Below are positions 35,551 to 46,753 of a stretch of 64,000 nt of DNA, piece after piece (the first letter of the stretch is position 1; each line of letters starts with the position of its first letter). A program made the position numbers and the translations under genes. The DNA comes from Rutidosis leptorrhynchoides (taxonomy: Eukaryota; Streptophyta; Magnoliopsida; Asterales; Asteraceae). The DNA lies in NCBI RefSeq assembly GCF_046630445.1, contig NC_092341.1, forward strand, positions 289,902,001 through 289,966,000, in the 5' to 3' direction. The notes beneath the pieces were generated by a model, which did not search any database, was not told where the DNA came from, and saw only the letters and a program-made list of their open reading frames with translations.

Positions 35551-35688
35551 ATAAACAAATGTGGATGATTCTCACACACACTTTTTTGGTACTCACACAC
35601 CAGTTAAGTATTATTAGAAGAGCAAAAGGTTAAAATAGGTGTGTGAGGATCAAAAAAGTGTGTGTGAGAATCATCCCCATAAACAAAT
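35551..35688. mobile_element. Mutator-type MITE upstream of p23
   Basis: A 118-bp element (35561-35678) has near-perfect inverted ends of about 40 bp built on GGATGATTCTCACACACAC. The 10-bp sequence ATAAACAAAT occurs on both sides. A long inverted repeat with a 9-11 bp duplication is typical of Mutator-like MITEs. Confidence 0.8.
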
Positions 35689-36669
35689 TAATGTCAACAA
35701 CAAATCATAAGCCAAAAGTTTTTGTTGTGAAAAATGTTGCGCGAGCACTAGGTGTCGTCAAACAATTTTCAGCGTTTCAAAAATAACAACGAAAACACCG
35801 TCCCTTTGACATCGCCTCACTGTTCATTTAAGCTTTGATTTTTCAATGCCGAAAATGGACACTGAATCAAGGTGTCCATTTTTTTTTACTTACATTTTTT
35901 TACTTAATCCATTTTCTTATTGATCCACGTCATATTTTTTGTCATCAAGATTTTACAAAATGAACACCGAACTATACCTCTATCAATTTCAATGTCTTTT
36001 TTCTAGACACCGAAATGAACATCGAAATACACCGTGACAACGTCTTGTGGCCTAACACACCCCGAAAAAATTCCACCCATGACGCCTCATCAATCAATAG
36101 TGTTGTGGGCGTTACTCCCCCATATGGAATGCCCCCACGTCCAAAACTTTGTTGTAAGAAGTCTTAGTGAAAATGAAAATGCTTATAAATGCTAAAGTTA
36201 ACTAGTCTAAATTAGACTAAACGTTCCTCCTCAAAAACTTATAGAACAAATTGGTAGATAAAGTGCTCTTGTTCTTACATATAAAAAAGACGTGATCAAA
36301 TTTGTAAGCTGTTAGATTCTTCAAATTTTCTTTTAACTTTTTGCACATCATGCTAACAATACTTATTATTTCATTTTCATTTTAAGGCCACTTCATACTC
36401 ATCCATTGCGACATGTAAAGATAGACAATTTTTATTTGGTATTTAACTAAATATCAAAGTTATTGCATAGTGAGTTCACTAGTATTTAGCATGTTAAGAA
36501 ACTAATGTCGATATATTCCTAAACCCTTACATAGAGTAGTAAATGGAGTAAATTTTTAATGTTTAATTTATTCAAAGATAACAGTTTTTTTTCTTTTTTC
36601 TTAGTTTGATTTATCATGAATCATGTGATCATGTCCATCTAGAAATCTACCTTGAAAACACTACTGAAA
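35689..36669. other. intergenic, no gene seen
   Basis: AT-rich spacer without a coding frame or tidy repeat that I can define. The stretch 35700-36180 has the uneven composition of old transposon debris. Confidence 0.4.
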
Positions 36670-37802
36670 CATAATTTTTTTTTTTTCGCAAAAAAACAAT
36701 AACATTAATAACCGGTCCGGAGATCAACTCGTACAACCGTTACAATAGAGTCCTAAACGAGCTCAAACAACTGCACATCAATCCTACTCAAACGGCTCAC
36801 TAACATAGTGAGTAAAAACACGTTTTTCAAAGGATCAAAATACAACTGAAGCTATAACAGAAGGAACACTATAATACCGGCTATACTACACAAGACAGAA
36901 AAAAGTAAATGAATGGGCATTGTCAACGCCGACCGCCAACACAAATACGGAGCACAACAGAGGTCATCCTGAGTCGTCAAAAACAGCAACCATCCCTTCA
37001 AGAAACGCATCCTCCCCGGGCCAAGACCAGATCTCCAATAGGGAGATCGTCGCCTGGTCTAAAGCTGAAGAAATCACCGGAGAGGAACAGACCTGCAAAA
37101 TAAACATAGAACAAACCGAAGCCTACAACCGAAAGAACCAGCAGCCTGCCAGAATGAAGCTGGGCAAGCCCACGGAACCAAGAAGCCACCGAACCTGAAC
37201 CCACGAGCGAGAGAACGTCGCATTGGAGGCAAGAAAGCAACACCCGAGACAAATCCAACCAAACTCCAGCAAAGAAAACCGTTGTCCGGAAAAAGAAAAA
37301 AACGGCCACCAACACCTGTGTCACCTCTAGGATCTAAGAATCCATCACAAAATAACCACAGCAGAACCCCAAACAATCACCAGAGCACCAACAGGGCACT
37401 CGTCGCCTGGATCTTGAACGGAAAGCCACCGTAGTACGGATTCCGACGTATTAAAACAAAAACCGATGACACACCTACCCAGCACCTGAGAACCCAACCT
37501 ACCCAACCTGAACCACCAGAAAGCACAACCAAGATTATATACGGCCGAGATAACGTCAAGCCACATACCATCGGCTACATCACACCTCCGGCGAGATCCA
37601 AGGAGGTAGATCGGCCGCCGGAAAGGGAGCAGACGAGGCAACCGTCAAAAGCAAAAAGAAAACGTCATAGTAGGATGATCCCCACCGTAAAACGCCACAC
37701 GTCGCTAGATTGGCGGCTGTGTGTTGCCACCGGCCGGAAAAACATGAATGATGCTGGAAAAGGAAAGGAAAAACGAAGAGGCCTCAACCACCGGCAGAAT
37801 TT
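36670..37802 (-). mobile_element. unidentified poly(A)-tailed retroposon
   Basis: The left edge is a T tract (about 36670-36684) followed by CGCAAAAAAACAATAAC. On the minus strand this reads as the TTTTTTTGCG plus poly(A) end seen in plant L1-type LINEs. The body is clearly GC-richer than its surroundings. Several minus-strand frames of 60-110 codons overlap in different phases, but none has a reverse transcriptase or endonuclease motif. It could be a 5'-truncated LINE 3' region or a non-autonomous retroposon. The right boundary and the target duplication (perhaps AACATA) are uncertain. Confidence 0.45.
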
Positions 37803-38204
37803 AACATATCTTAAAACTACTCTAGAACACACAAAGCAGATACATTAACAATAAAAAATTTGCTTATAATTCCATTTGAAGAACATATGGGGGAAGCATG
37901 TCAGAAGCATGACAGACTAGTTACAATTTTGCCAGAATACACAAAACACATAAATACTAACAAGTTATAAACCCATTGTTACATTGTTAATTTAAACAGA
38001 AAAAGATACTAATCAATCAACGAAAAATGAAGAAAAATGAGTGAACAGTAAACACAATCAAAACTTACAACAGTTACTTGCAAATTCTTAGATTGTGACT
38101 GCTCTTGAATAGATAGAAACTAAAAGACCTTTCAAGTTACCTTTTGATGGTCAAATAAATGATTGTCAAATTGGATCATACAGTGGTTAGTGAACAAAGT
38201 TGAC
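37803..38204. other. 3' flank of SBH
   Basis: AT-rich, no coding frame. It should contain the 3' untranslated region of SBH, whose polyadenylation signal I cannot place. Confidence 0.5.
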
Positions 38205-39945
38205 TTAGTCCTTCTTCGATATTCTTGCCTCGAACCCTCCTTCAGGCCGTTTTACAAGATCATACGGCATGTGGGTCCCAAGAAGTTTGTCCCAAATTGG
38301 GAAGAACGGTTGAGAAAAATTGTACTTTAATCCATGAAGTTGATGATGTATGTCATGATAAGCCGTGTTGTTTTGGAAAAACATATGAAAAAGATTACCC
38401 GGTAACCAAAGTCCACAATGATCATCCACCGTTTTCACAACAGCAAAACAGAAGAATATAACAGCAGTTCGAGCAGTCATTCCTGAAACGAGAAACGAGA
38501 TGGCCCCGCCAACGGTGTCTAGTAGTAGACCCTCGAGAGGGTGATTGTACAAGGCTCCAATTGCATAAGGTACAACCAGTTTGTGATGTTGTGAATGAAT
38601 GTGTCGATATAGAAATTTGTTTAAGTGCATGTATCGGTGCACGAAATATTGCCATGTGTCCATGACAAACATTGCGATGATGATTTGTACACCTTGAACG
38701 ATGAGAGACGGTTGAATTTCGGTCTCGACCAAGCCACTCGATGAGGTCACCTGTTTAGACATGAGCCGAAGATGTCAAATGATCATAATACAAAAACATA
38801 GACATATTTCTATGTGTAATGTATATACATATATGTAATGTGTGTTTGTATATTTATGTATGTACAAGAGAAACAACAACAATACCCAATCCCGCTGATA
38901 GGAGGGTGCACTCAAGTAAATTGACTAGACTTTTTAGCGTTGACCGATTCTTAAAGACGTTTTTGGGCGACTCGGGAGGGGCTAGTCCCCGAAGGCCCGA
39001 ACCGTCAGCCGACTTTTACAACAACCCTTTAAAGGTAAGGTAAACCACTAGTTTGTAGAGTGAAATTCAAAGACAAAACAATTAACAATACTATTATCGT
39101 GTTTTCTTGAGTGTAACAGATTCTTTTGTCAAAAGGTATAAAGATCAGTGTACTAAAAATGCTCATTACCACACAATTATATATCACCCTACATCTTGAA
39201 ACGAATCCTTAGTGAATTACTTAATCGTTCAGATACAAATGTAAAAGAGAACAATTAAGCATAATAGATACTAGCAATAGATACTAGCAGGTTATAGACA
39301 TCAATAACGAAGAAAAAAAACGTTTATTAAATGGAGAGATTGATAAAAAAAAGTAGCCTTTCAACAAAGTCATTATTGATGAATTCCACACTCACCAGAA
39401 TTTTACAAACAAAATTGTTACAAAATGATGTGGCATGTAAAATCATCCAATCACATGAACGACCCATTGGTAAATGCCTACTCACCTATTGTAATCTGCT
39501 TCCTAATTACCCGTTTAATCGTTACAGTTTAACAGTTTCTAAAAAGAGAGCAATTTCTAATCAATTACAGTTGATATCATAGTAAACTAAACACAATAAA
39601 TCACACAACCTTAGCAATGTTAAAAAAATACAAATACAACCATCAAAAAAACATAAAAGGTCTCAACTTTTCAACTGATGACTATAAACATGACATAAAC
39701 AATGAAAATCTTACCAAAAACAGAATGTGGGCAACAACTGCTTGAACCAACTGTTGAAGCAATACACCTTTAATAACTGAACTCAAGGGTACAGTATTCT
39801 TGATATCTTCTTCCTTTCTTGTATGCAACCTATAATTATCAAGTGATGGTAGCAACTGAAAGAACCCAGCATACAACCAATACACAACAATTGGGGCAAA
39901 TGTACCCATTACTTCATCACTAACATATCCTTCCCAAAACACCAT
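38205..39945 (-). CDS. SBH: sphingoid base (sphinganine) C4-hydroxylase, 2 exons
   Basis: Minus-strand exons 39715-39945 and 38205-38750, joined in phase by a GT-AG intron of 964 bp, give 258 residues; Arabidopsis SBH1 has about 260. I start at the ATG at 39945; the codon before it is GTG. Exon 1 carries a hydrophobic segment near residues 16-32 (FAPIVVYWLYAGFFQLL). Exon 2 holds the three histidine boxes of the fatty acid hydroxylase superfamily: HRYMH (115-119), HSQHH (129-133) and HDIHH (209-213), plus VDDHCGLWLPGN. The enzyme is a di-iron membrane oxygenase of the ER that adds the C-4 hydroxyl to dihydrosphingosine, giving phytosphingosine for glucosylceramides and GIPCs. The gene looks intact, but a copia element lies about 280 bp upstream of the ATG. 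Confidence 0.95.
38866..39045 (-). repeat. possible SINE in the SBH intron
   Basis: On the minus strand the segment ends GGGTATTGTTGTTGTTTC. A short TTG-repeat tail of this kind is typical of Au-type plant SINEs. It is GC-richer than the rest of the intron. I cannot find clear box A/B motifs or a target duplication. Confidence 0.3.
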
Positions 39946-40227
39946 CACTATAATAAAGTTACAATCTTTAAACCCTAACCCTAATTTTCAAATTGAATAG
40001 TTCAATACCCTCGATTGAAAATTGTATGTATAGGTTGAATAAGTAATAATACAGACTGATTTAGGTCAAGATTTAGGGTAATGAGGTAATAGGGAGATGT
40101 GTGTATGTATAGATTTGAATCAGATCTGTAGAAAGAAGATATGAGGGTTGAGATCAGACAGCTAATATAAACACAAGTATATACGGAGTAATCAAGAGCA
40201 TTTGCGATTAAAAAAAAAAAAAAAAAT
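39946..40227 (-). promoter_or_regulatory. SBH 5' leader and proximal promoter
   Basis: On the minus strand TATATAC (about 40179-40184) and TTTATATTA (about 40164-40172) lie 220-240 bp before the start codon and are TATA candidates. An A/T homopolymer at 40210-40226 borders the copia insertion, so only about 45 bp of native sequence remains upstream of the TATA candidates. Confidence 0.45.
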
Positions 40228-40537
40228 TGTTATAATTTCAGTAGGCTTATAACTACCTTTAGTAGTTCTTGACTGTAGAAGGTATATAGAGATAGAGATA
40301 CTGTAAAATGGAGAAAACAAAGGTTGAACAAAAGGTATGAGTAATTGGTTTTTTATTTATAGAAAAATGTACAATGAGAGTTTGGTGACATTTGGAATCT
40401 AGAGAGAGAGTGTTTTTATTAACCAAAAAATACATACAATAAACTCTAACTCAACACACCTATTTATACTCAAAAAATATACTATGCAATATCTATAATA
40501 ATAATAAAATTATCATCCAATTATTACTTTTATAACA
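40228..40537 (-). repeat. 3' LTR of the copia element
   Basis: 310 bp, TGTTATAA to TATAACA. It is preceded on the element's strand by CCAAGGGGGAG (40538-40548), the polypurine tract. Confidence 0.95.
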
Positions 40538-40689
40538 CTCCCCCTTGGATGATAATTTTATTAGTGAATAACTAGTACTGCCTCGTTAAAAATCTTGCTA
40601 AAGAAAACCCTTTGGGATAAAACTTTAGCTAAGGGAAAAAGAGTGCAGCATAGAGTTGACTCCCCCTCAAGTAGGCAACGCCTGAGTTG

Positions 40690-43600
40690 TTACATCTTCT
40701 GAACATGCCTCATGCCAATATTATGAACGTGTGTTCTGAAAATAGCAGTTAGAAGTGCTTTGGTGAAAAGGTCAGCAGAGTTTTTGCTGGACTGAACATA
40801 TCTCATTTCAATCTGGTTGTCCTTAATGAGATTTTGAGTGTATGAGAAGAATCTAGGGGGTATGTGTTTTGTTCGGTCACTTTTGATATACCCTTCTTTC
40901 ATCTGTGTTATGCAAGCTACATTATCTTCATAGATAGTTGTTGAACTTTTATTGCGTTCTAGTCCACAAGAATCAGTAATGAGTTGTGTCATTGATCTCA
41001 ACCAAAAACATTCCCGACTGGCTTCATGTAATGCAATTACTTCGGCATGATTTGATGATGTTGCAACAAGTGTTTGTTTTTGAGAACGCCATGATATTGC
41101 GGTACCTCCATTTAGGAATACATATCCATTTTGAGATTTAGCTTTATGTGGATCAGATAAATAACCTGCATCTGCATAACCAACCAAATCTTGTTTTGAT
41201 TCGTTAGAATAAAATAATCCTAAATCAGTAGTTCCTCGAAGGTATCGAAATATGTGTTTGATCCCATTCCAGTGTCTTTTGGTAGGAGCTGAGCTGAACC
41301 TTGCCAACAAATTAACTGCAAAAGAAATGTCAGGTCTTGTACAATTTGTAAGATACATAAGAGCTCCAATTGCACTAAGATATGGTACTTCTGGTCCCAG
41401 GATATCTTCATGATCTTCACAGGGACAAAATGGATCAGTGTCAATATTAAGTGATCTAACAACCATAGGAGTACTTAATGGTTTTGCCTTGTCCATATTA
41501 AAACGTTTTAAAATCTTTTCAGTATATGTTGTTTGATGTACAAGTAAACCATTAGGCATATGTTCAATTTGTAAACCAAGGCAATACTTGGTTTTTCCGA
41601 GATCTTTCATTTCAAATTCTTTCTTTAGAAGTTGAATGGCTTCATGGATCTCTTTATTTGTACCTATGATATTAAGATCATCAACATAAACAGCTATGAT
41701 CACATATCCGGATGTTGTTTTCTTAATGAAAACACATGGGCAAATAAGATTATTGGTATACCCTTTGCTTATCAAGTAATCACTTAATCGTTTATACCAC
41801 ATGCGACCCGATTGTTTCAACCCATATAAAGACCTTTGTAACTTGATTGAGTACATTTCTTTGGGTTTTGCATTGGTTGCTTCTGATACCTTAAATCCTT
41901 CAGGTATCTTCATATATATATCACTATCAAGTGATCCATAAAGATAAGCAGTCACAACATCCATGAGATGCATTTCTAAATTTTCAGAAACTGCCAGGCT
42001 GATTAAGTATCTAAAAGTAATTGCATCCATAACAGGAGAATAAGTTTCCTCATAATCAATTCCCGGTCTTTGAGAAAAACCTTGAGCTACAAGTCTAGCT
42101 TTATACCTTGTAACTTCATTTTTCTCATTTCTTTTTCGCACAAAAACCCATCTATATCCCACAGGTTTCACATCTTTAGGTGTGAGAATGATAGATCCGA
42201 AAACTTTTCTTTTATTGAGTGATTCAAATTCAGCTCGTATTGCTCCTTTCCAATGATCCCAATCATGTCTATTTTGACATTCCATGACAGATTTTGGTTC
42301 TGGATCATCATCATCATTCATGATGTCATATGCAACATTATATGAAAATATCTCATCAAGATTTTTCATTTCATTTTGGTTCCATAATATTTTTGAATGT
42401 GCGTAATTGATTGAAAATTCCGTATTGACATCATCAATCTCCTCTGCAGAAGGAGTATTGATTTGTAGTTCTTCTTGAACACTTTCTTTTACCTCATTAT
42501 CAGCTGATTTTCTTTTCCGAGGATTTTTATCTTTGGAACCAATTGGTCTCCCACGTTTCTGGCGTGGCAAAGACTCAAGAATAACATTATTGCCAGTTTT
42601 TGGAATTTCAATTCGAGCTGGAGCATTTGCTGCTGGTATATATGATTTAGTCACTCTTTTTGTATCTGTAAATGCATCAGGCAATTTATTTGCAAGTTCT
42701 TGCATATGCATTATTTTTTGAACTTCGATCTCGCATTCTTTTGTGCGAGGATCAAGATACATTAATTGAGGTTCACACCATGAAACATCATTTTCTTTAT
42801 TTTTTATTTCTCCCCCTAATCTAGGGAATAATGTTTCATTAAAGTGACAATCAGCAAAACGTACTGTAAAAACATCACCCGTCATGGGTTCAATATATCT
42901 TATTATTGAAGATGTTTCATATCCAACATATATTCCCATCCTTCTTTGAGGACCCATTTTAGTGCGTTGTGGTGGTACGATAGCGACATAAACCGCACAA
43001 CCAAATGTTCTAAGGTGGGAAATATTTGGCTGATGACCAAAAGCAAGTTGCAAAGGAGAATATGTATGACTTGCGCTTGGTCTAATGCGAATCAATGATG
43101 CAGCATGCAAAATTGCATGGCCCCATACAGATACTGGGAGTTTTGTTCGCATTATCAATGGTCTAGCTATTAGCTGCAATCGTTTAATTAATGATTCAGC
43201 TAAACCATTTTGTGTATGCACATGGGCAACGGAATGTTCAACAATAATCCCAATAGACATGCAAAAGTTATTAAATGCTTGAGACGTAAACTCACCGGCA
43301 TTATCTAGTCTCACCCTTTTAATAGTATAATCAGGGAAATGTGCTCTCAATTTAATAATTTGAGCAAGAAATTTTGCAAATGCCATATTTCGACTTGATA
43401 ATAGACAAACATGAGACCATCTACTAGATGCGTCTATTAGAACCATAAAATATCTAAATGGTCCACATGGTGGATGAATTGGTCCACATATATCACCTTG
43501 AATTCTTTCAAGAAACATTGGTGATTCTTTTTCAACCTTAAGAGGTGATGGTCTTATTATCAACTTTCCAAGTGAGCATGATGTACATGGGATAAGTGCA

Positions 43601-44193
43601 TCATGAGGGATCCTTTGATCCGCCAATGGATGTCCATGTGTATTTTGTATTATTCTTTTCATCATTGTTGATCCTGGGTGACCTAATCTCTCATGCCACA
43701 AACTGATCATTACAGGATCACATAATTTTTCTTTAACTACCACATTTACTTCAGGTACATTTATATGTGTATAATGTAAACCAGAATGAAGTCTTGGTAG
43801 TCTTTCAATTACACGATTCTTATCAGTGATACTTAAATATTTTTCATTTTCTGTTGTCACTGACTGATAATCATATCCATTTTGGTATATGTCAGAGAAA
43901 CTTAACAAATTTCTCTTTGACATGGGAGAAAATAAGGCATTATTTATCAGAAAATTCGTACCATTTGGTAACATGAATTTTGCCTTTCTCATTCCTTTTA
44001 TTAAGTCCACAGGACCTGATATAGTATGTATAGTTCCTTCCGTTGCTTTCAAGTCTGTGAAATATTTTTTAGATTTGAGTATGGTGTGAGTGGCACCACT
44101 GTCTGCAATACAAATATCTCCACCATTTGACTGATTTTTTACTCCAGCAGTATACATCATGAACTTCAAAAAAAATAAAAATATGAGAAACAA
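40690..44193 (-). CDS. copia pol polyprotein (protease, integrase, RT, RNase H)
   Basis: One frame of 1167 codons. Domains in order: protease with ADSGATHTIL near residue 30; GAG-pre-integrase with WHERLGHPG and CTSCSLGK (about 165-210); integrase core with GDICGPIHPP, RLDNAGEF and HVHTQNGLAE (about 230-340); reverse transcriptase from YRWVFVRKRN with YVDDLNIIG (about 850); and RNase H with GYADAGYLSD (about 990) and TSSNHAEVIAL (about 1040). Integrase ahead of RT defines Ty1/copia. It follows gag after a short spacer. Plant copia elements such as BARE1 and Evade are known to regulate gag relative to pol by splicing. The frame looks whole. Confidence 0.94.
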   Translation of the reverse strand: MFLIFLFFLKFMMYTAGVKNQSNGGDICIADSGATHTILKSKKYFTDLKATEGTIHTISGPVDLIKGMRKAKFMLPNGTNFLINNALFSPMSKRNLLSFSDIYQNGYDYQSVTTENEKYLSITDKNRVIERLPRLHSGLHYTHINVPEVNVVVKEKLCDPVMISLWHERLGHPGSTMMKRIIQNTHGHPLADQRIPHDALIPCTSCSLGKLIIRPSPLKVEKESPMFLERIQGDICGPIHPPCGPFRYFMVLIDASSRWSHVCLLSSRNMAFAKFLAQIIKLRAHFPDYTIKRVRLDNAGEFTSQAFNNFCMSIGIIVEHSVAHVHTQNGLAESLIKRLQLIARPLIMRTKLPVSVWGHAILHAASLIRIRPSASHTYSPLQLAFGHQPNISHLRTFGCAVYVAIVPPQRTKMGPQRRMGIYVGYETSSIIRYIEPMTGDVFTVRFADCHFNETLFPRLGGEIKNKENDVSWCEPQLMYLDPRTKECEIEVQKIMHMQELANKLPDAFTDTKRVTKSYIPAANAPARIEIPKTGNNVILESLPRQKRGRPIGSKDKNPRKRKSADNEVKESVQEELQINTPSAEEIDDVNTEFSINYAHSKILWNQNEMKNLDEIFSYNVAYDIMNDDDDPEPKSVMECQNRHDWDHWKGAIRAEFESLNKRKVFGSIILTPKDVKPVGYRWVFVRKRNEKNEVTRYKARLVAQGFSQRPGIDYEETYSPVMDAITFRYLISLAVSENLEMHLMDVVTAYLYGSLDSDIYMKIPEGFKVSEATNAKPKEMYSIKLQRSLYGLKQSGRMWYKRLSDYLISKGYTNNLICPCVFIKKTTSGYVIIAVYVDDLNIIGTNKEIHEAIQLLKKEFEMKDLGKTKYCLGLQIEHMPNGLLVHQTTYTEKILKRFNMDKAKPLSTPMVVRSLNIDTDPFCPCEDHEDILGPEVPYLSAIGALMYLTNCTRPDISFAVNLLARFSSAPTKRHWNGIKHIFRYLRGTTDLGLFYSNESKQDLVGYADAGYLSDPHKAKSQNGYVFLNGGTAISWRSQKQTLVATSSNHAEVIALHEASRECFWLRSMTQLITDSCGLERNKSSTTIYEDNVACITQMKEGYIKSDRTKHIPPRFFSYTQNLIKDNQIEMRYVQSSKNSADLFTKALLTAIFRTHVHNIGMRHVQKM

Positions 44194-44367
44194 ATAATGA
44201 GTATATAATTCATCAATATATTACATTCAAAACATGTTACAAACGATAGCACATAATAAGGAAATATGTAGTAAACTAGATATGGTGTAGATTGAAAATC
44301 TACAACCATTTATTTAACGAGAACATATAATAGGATATCTATATATATATATATAGATATTAGAAAT

Positions 44368-45447
44368 TTATTCATTAAAGTAGTCACAAGTTGGCTCAGT
44401 GATTTTTGTATCAAGGTCATCCACAAGATTTGCTTCTTTTCCTTTTCCCTTTAGGGATTCTTGATACCGATTAACAGAATGCTGATTTGTTCGGCAGTTT
44501 TTAGACCCGTGGCCAATTTTACCACATCGGTAACAAGAATCTTCAACATTCTTTGAAGAGCCTTCTTCAACATTGTGATTTGTGGGATTGTATGGTGTTT
44601 GGATTTTATAATTTTGTGGATTATTATTTCTTTGTCCACAACCACGACCACCACGACCACCACGACCACGACCACGACCACCACCACGACCATTACCATA
44701 AGGGTGATTTCGAACATAGTTATGATTTTTATTATTGTTATGGTAATTTCCATGATGATGGTTTTGGCCAATATGGCTACGACCTCTTCCACGCCCTCGT
44801 CCATGTGCATTTCTTCTTTTATTATTATTATTATTATTGTTAATAGCATTAGCTTCAGGAAATGCTAGCGCACCGGTAGGACGAGATTCTTGATTTTTCA
44901 TCAGTAATTCTTTATTAACTTCTGCAACTAAGAGATAAGTTTGAAGTTTGGAAAAAGTTTTATAATTCTGCAATCTTAAATTTTCTTGCACAGTTATATT
45001 TGCAGAATGCATTGTGGAGAAAGTTTTCTCCATCATATCAGCATCACTTATTTCTTGACCACAGAATTGAAGCTTTGAACGGATCTTGAACATGGCCGAG
45101 CTGTATTCACTTACCTTTTTGAAATCTTGGAACCTTAGATTTCTCCATTCTTCCCTCGCAGCTGGAAGTAATATCTCCTTTTGATTATCGAATCTACTCT
45201 TGATACTTTCCCATAAAACATGTGGATCTTTGATAGTGAGAAACATATGTTTTAAGGTGGTATCAATATGTTTGCGAATAAAAGCAATTGATTTTAATTT
45301 ATCTTGATCGGAACAAGTATTATTTTCTTTTAAAGTTTCTAGAATACCCAATGATCCAAGATTTATTTCTACGTCCATAACCCATGATGTGTAGTTTGTT
45401 CCCGATACGTCTAAGGCATCAAACTCAAGCTTTGATAAGTTTGACAT
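44368..45447 (-). CDS. copia gag (359 aa)
   Basis: The N-terminal half is the UBN2/gag-polypeptide fold of copia elements, with LEFDALDVSGTNYTSWVMDV and RNLRFQDFKKVSEYSSAMFK. The C-terminal part has an Asn tract, a long Gly/Arg-rich RNA-binding stretch (RGRGRGGRGGRG), and the zinc knuckle CYRCGKIGHGSKNC near residue 308. The antisense Thr-, His- and Val-rich frames over the Gly/Arg part are shadows. The product packages element RNA into virus-like particles. Confidence 0.92.
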   Translation of the reverse strand: MSNLSKLEFDALDVSGTNYTSWVMDVEINLGSLGILETLKENNTCSDQDKLKSIAFIRKHIDTTLKHMFLTIKDPHVLWESIKSRFDNQKEILLPAAREEWRNLRFQDFKKVSEYSSAMFKIRSKLQFCGQEISDADMMEKTFSTMHSANITVQENLRLQNYKTFSKLQTYLLVAEVNKELLMKNQESRPTGALAFPEANAINNNNNNNKRRNAHGRGRGRGRSHIGQNHHHGNYHNNNKNHNYVRNHPYGNGRGGGRGRGRGGRGGRGCGQRNNNPQNYKIQTPYNPTNHNVEEGSSKNVEDSCYRCGKIGHGSKNCRTNQHSVNRYQESLKGKGKEANLVDDLDTKITEPTCDYFNE

Positions 45448-46444
45448 TTTCTATTTTCAGAAAGATGAACAACATAAATCATAATCATAATCATAATCAT
45501 AATATTTTTTTTCGTAGATAAATAACAACATGCAATTAGAATTAGTTTAGATTCATAAGTAGTAAACAAAGGAATAATGGTATGATTACAAATAATAAAA
45601 TCATAAGGGAATATAGGTTCATATTATATTATATTATTAATGATATTATTATAATATATATTAAGTTATAATATATATTATTATAATATATTTTTCTTAT
45701 TTTAACCTTTAAGATTTACTTTTAATAAAAATACAAACTACTTTTCTTATTTTAACTTTTAAGATTTACTTTTAATAAAAATACAAACTACTTTTTTATT
45801 TTAACTTTTAAGATTTACTTTTAATAAAAATACAAACTACTTTTTTTATTTTAACTTTTAAGATTATAAATTTAAGAATAAACATTAGTATGCATGAAAT
45901 AAATAATGATTAATTGCATAAGTAATCATAAATGTTAGATAACATATAAAGACCCCATCGTATTCGTATTGATCGGAATTAATCTCGACCCATGGTACCG
46001 TGTTGTCAAATGACGTGTTGCGTACATAAAGTACCGTGTTGTCAAATGACGTGTTGCGTACAATCATGAGGTCTTATTAACATAAATATAAATGTTAGTG
46101 AAGTTAATAAGAGTTAGATTACAGAAAATATAATTCAGGTGGTATAACCGACCATATATAACTTAAATAACATAAATATAAATGTTAGTGAACATAACTG
46201 TAAATGTTAGTATACATAAATAAATGTTAGATAACATAAATGTAAATGTTAGTATACATAAATAAATGTTAGATAACATAAATGTAAATGTTAGTATACA
46301 TAAATAAATGTTAGATAACATAAATGTAAATTAGGCGACAGTGTCGACCATATATCATTTAGGTGGTATAACCGACCATATATTAGTTAGGTGGCAGAGC
46401 CAACCATATTTAGTATAAATGTTGAGATAATCGTGCTGATAACG
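45448..46444 (-). other. copia leader with tandem repeats and primer-binding site
   Basis: No gene is present. Going up in coordinate it holds an ATA/ATC run (about 45480-45502), about four copies of a roughly 50-bp unit (45691-45865), two copies of a 37-bp unit with GTACCGTGTTGTCAAATGAC (about 45993-46062), and about three copies of a 42-bp unit (about 46190-46330). Next to the LTR, CGTTATCAGCACGA (minus strand, about 46431-46444) is the primer-binding site candidate. Confidence 0.75.
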
Positions 46445-46753
46445 TGTTATAATTCAGTAGGCTTATAACTACCTTTAGTGGTTCTTGACTGTAGAAGGTA
46501 TATAGAGATAGAGATACTGTAAAACGGAGAAAACAAAGGTTGAACAAAAGGTATGAGTAATTGGTTTTTTATTTATAGAAAAATGTACAATGAGAGTTTG
46601 GTGGCATTTGGAATCTAGAGAGAGAGTGTTTTTGTTAACCAAAAAATACATACAATAAACTCTAACTCAACACACCTATTTATACTCAAAAAATATACTA
46701 TGCAATATCTATAATAATAATAAAATTATCATCCAATTATTACTTTTATAACA
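46445..46753 (-). repeat. 5' LTR of the copia element
   Basis: 309 bp, the near-identical partner of 40228-40537. Confidence 0.95.

Larger units (their letters stand above)
40228..46753 (-). mobile_element. Ty1/copia retrotransposon, complete
   Basis: A 6.5-kb element on the minus strand has 310-bp LTRs (TGTTATAA...TTATAACA) that differ by four substitutions and one indel, so it is young. On its own strand the order is: 5' LTR (46445-46753), primer-binding site, repeat-rich leader, gag, pol with integrase before reverse transcriptase (the copia order), polypurine tract, and 3' LTR (40228-40537). gag and pol both look whole. I cannot fix the lineage; integrase and RT wording hints at the Ivana/Oryco group. 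A clean target duplication is not visible because the left flank is an A tract. Confidence 0.93.

Noticed and set aside
36909-37641. host gene encoded by the overlapping 60-108-codon frames
   Set aside because: Frames overlap in several phases on both strands, show no recognisable domain and have no splice pattern. The GC-rich retroposon body explains them.
44451-44868. Thr-, His- and Val-rich frames over the copia gag
   Set aside because: Shadows of the Gly/Arg-rich RNA-binding stretch in other frames.
45691-46330. CRISPR-like array
   Set aside because: Tandem units are directly adjacent without unique spacers, and the sequence lies in a plant copia leader.
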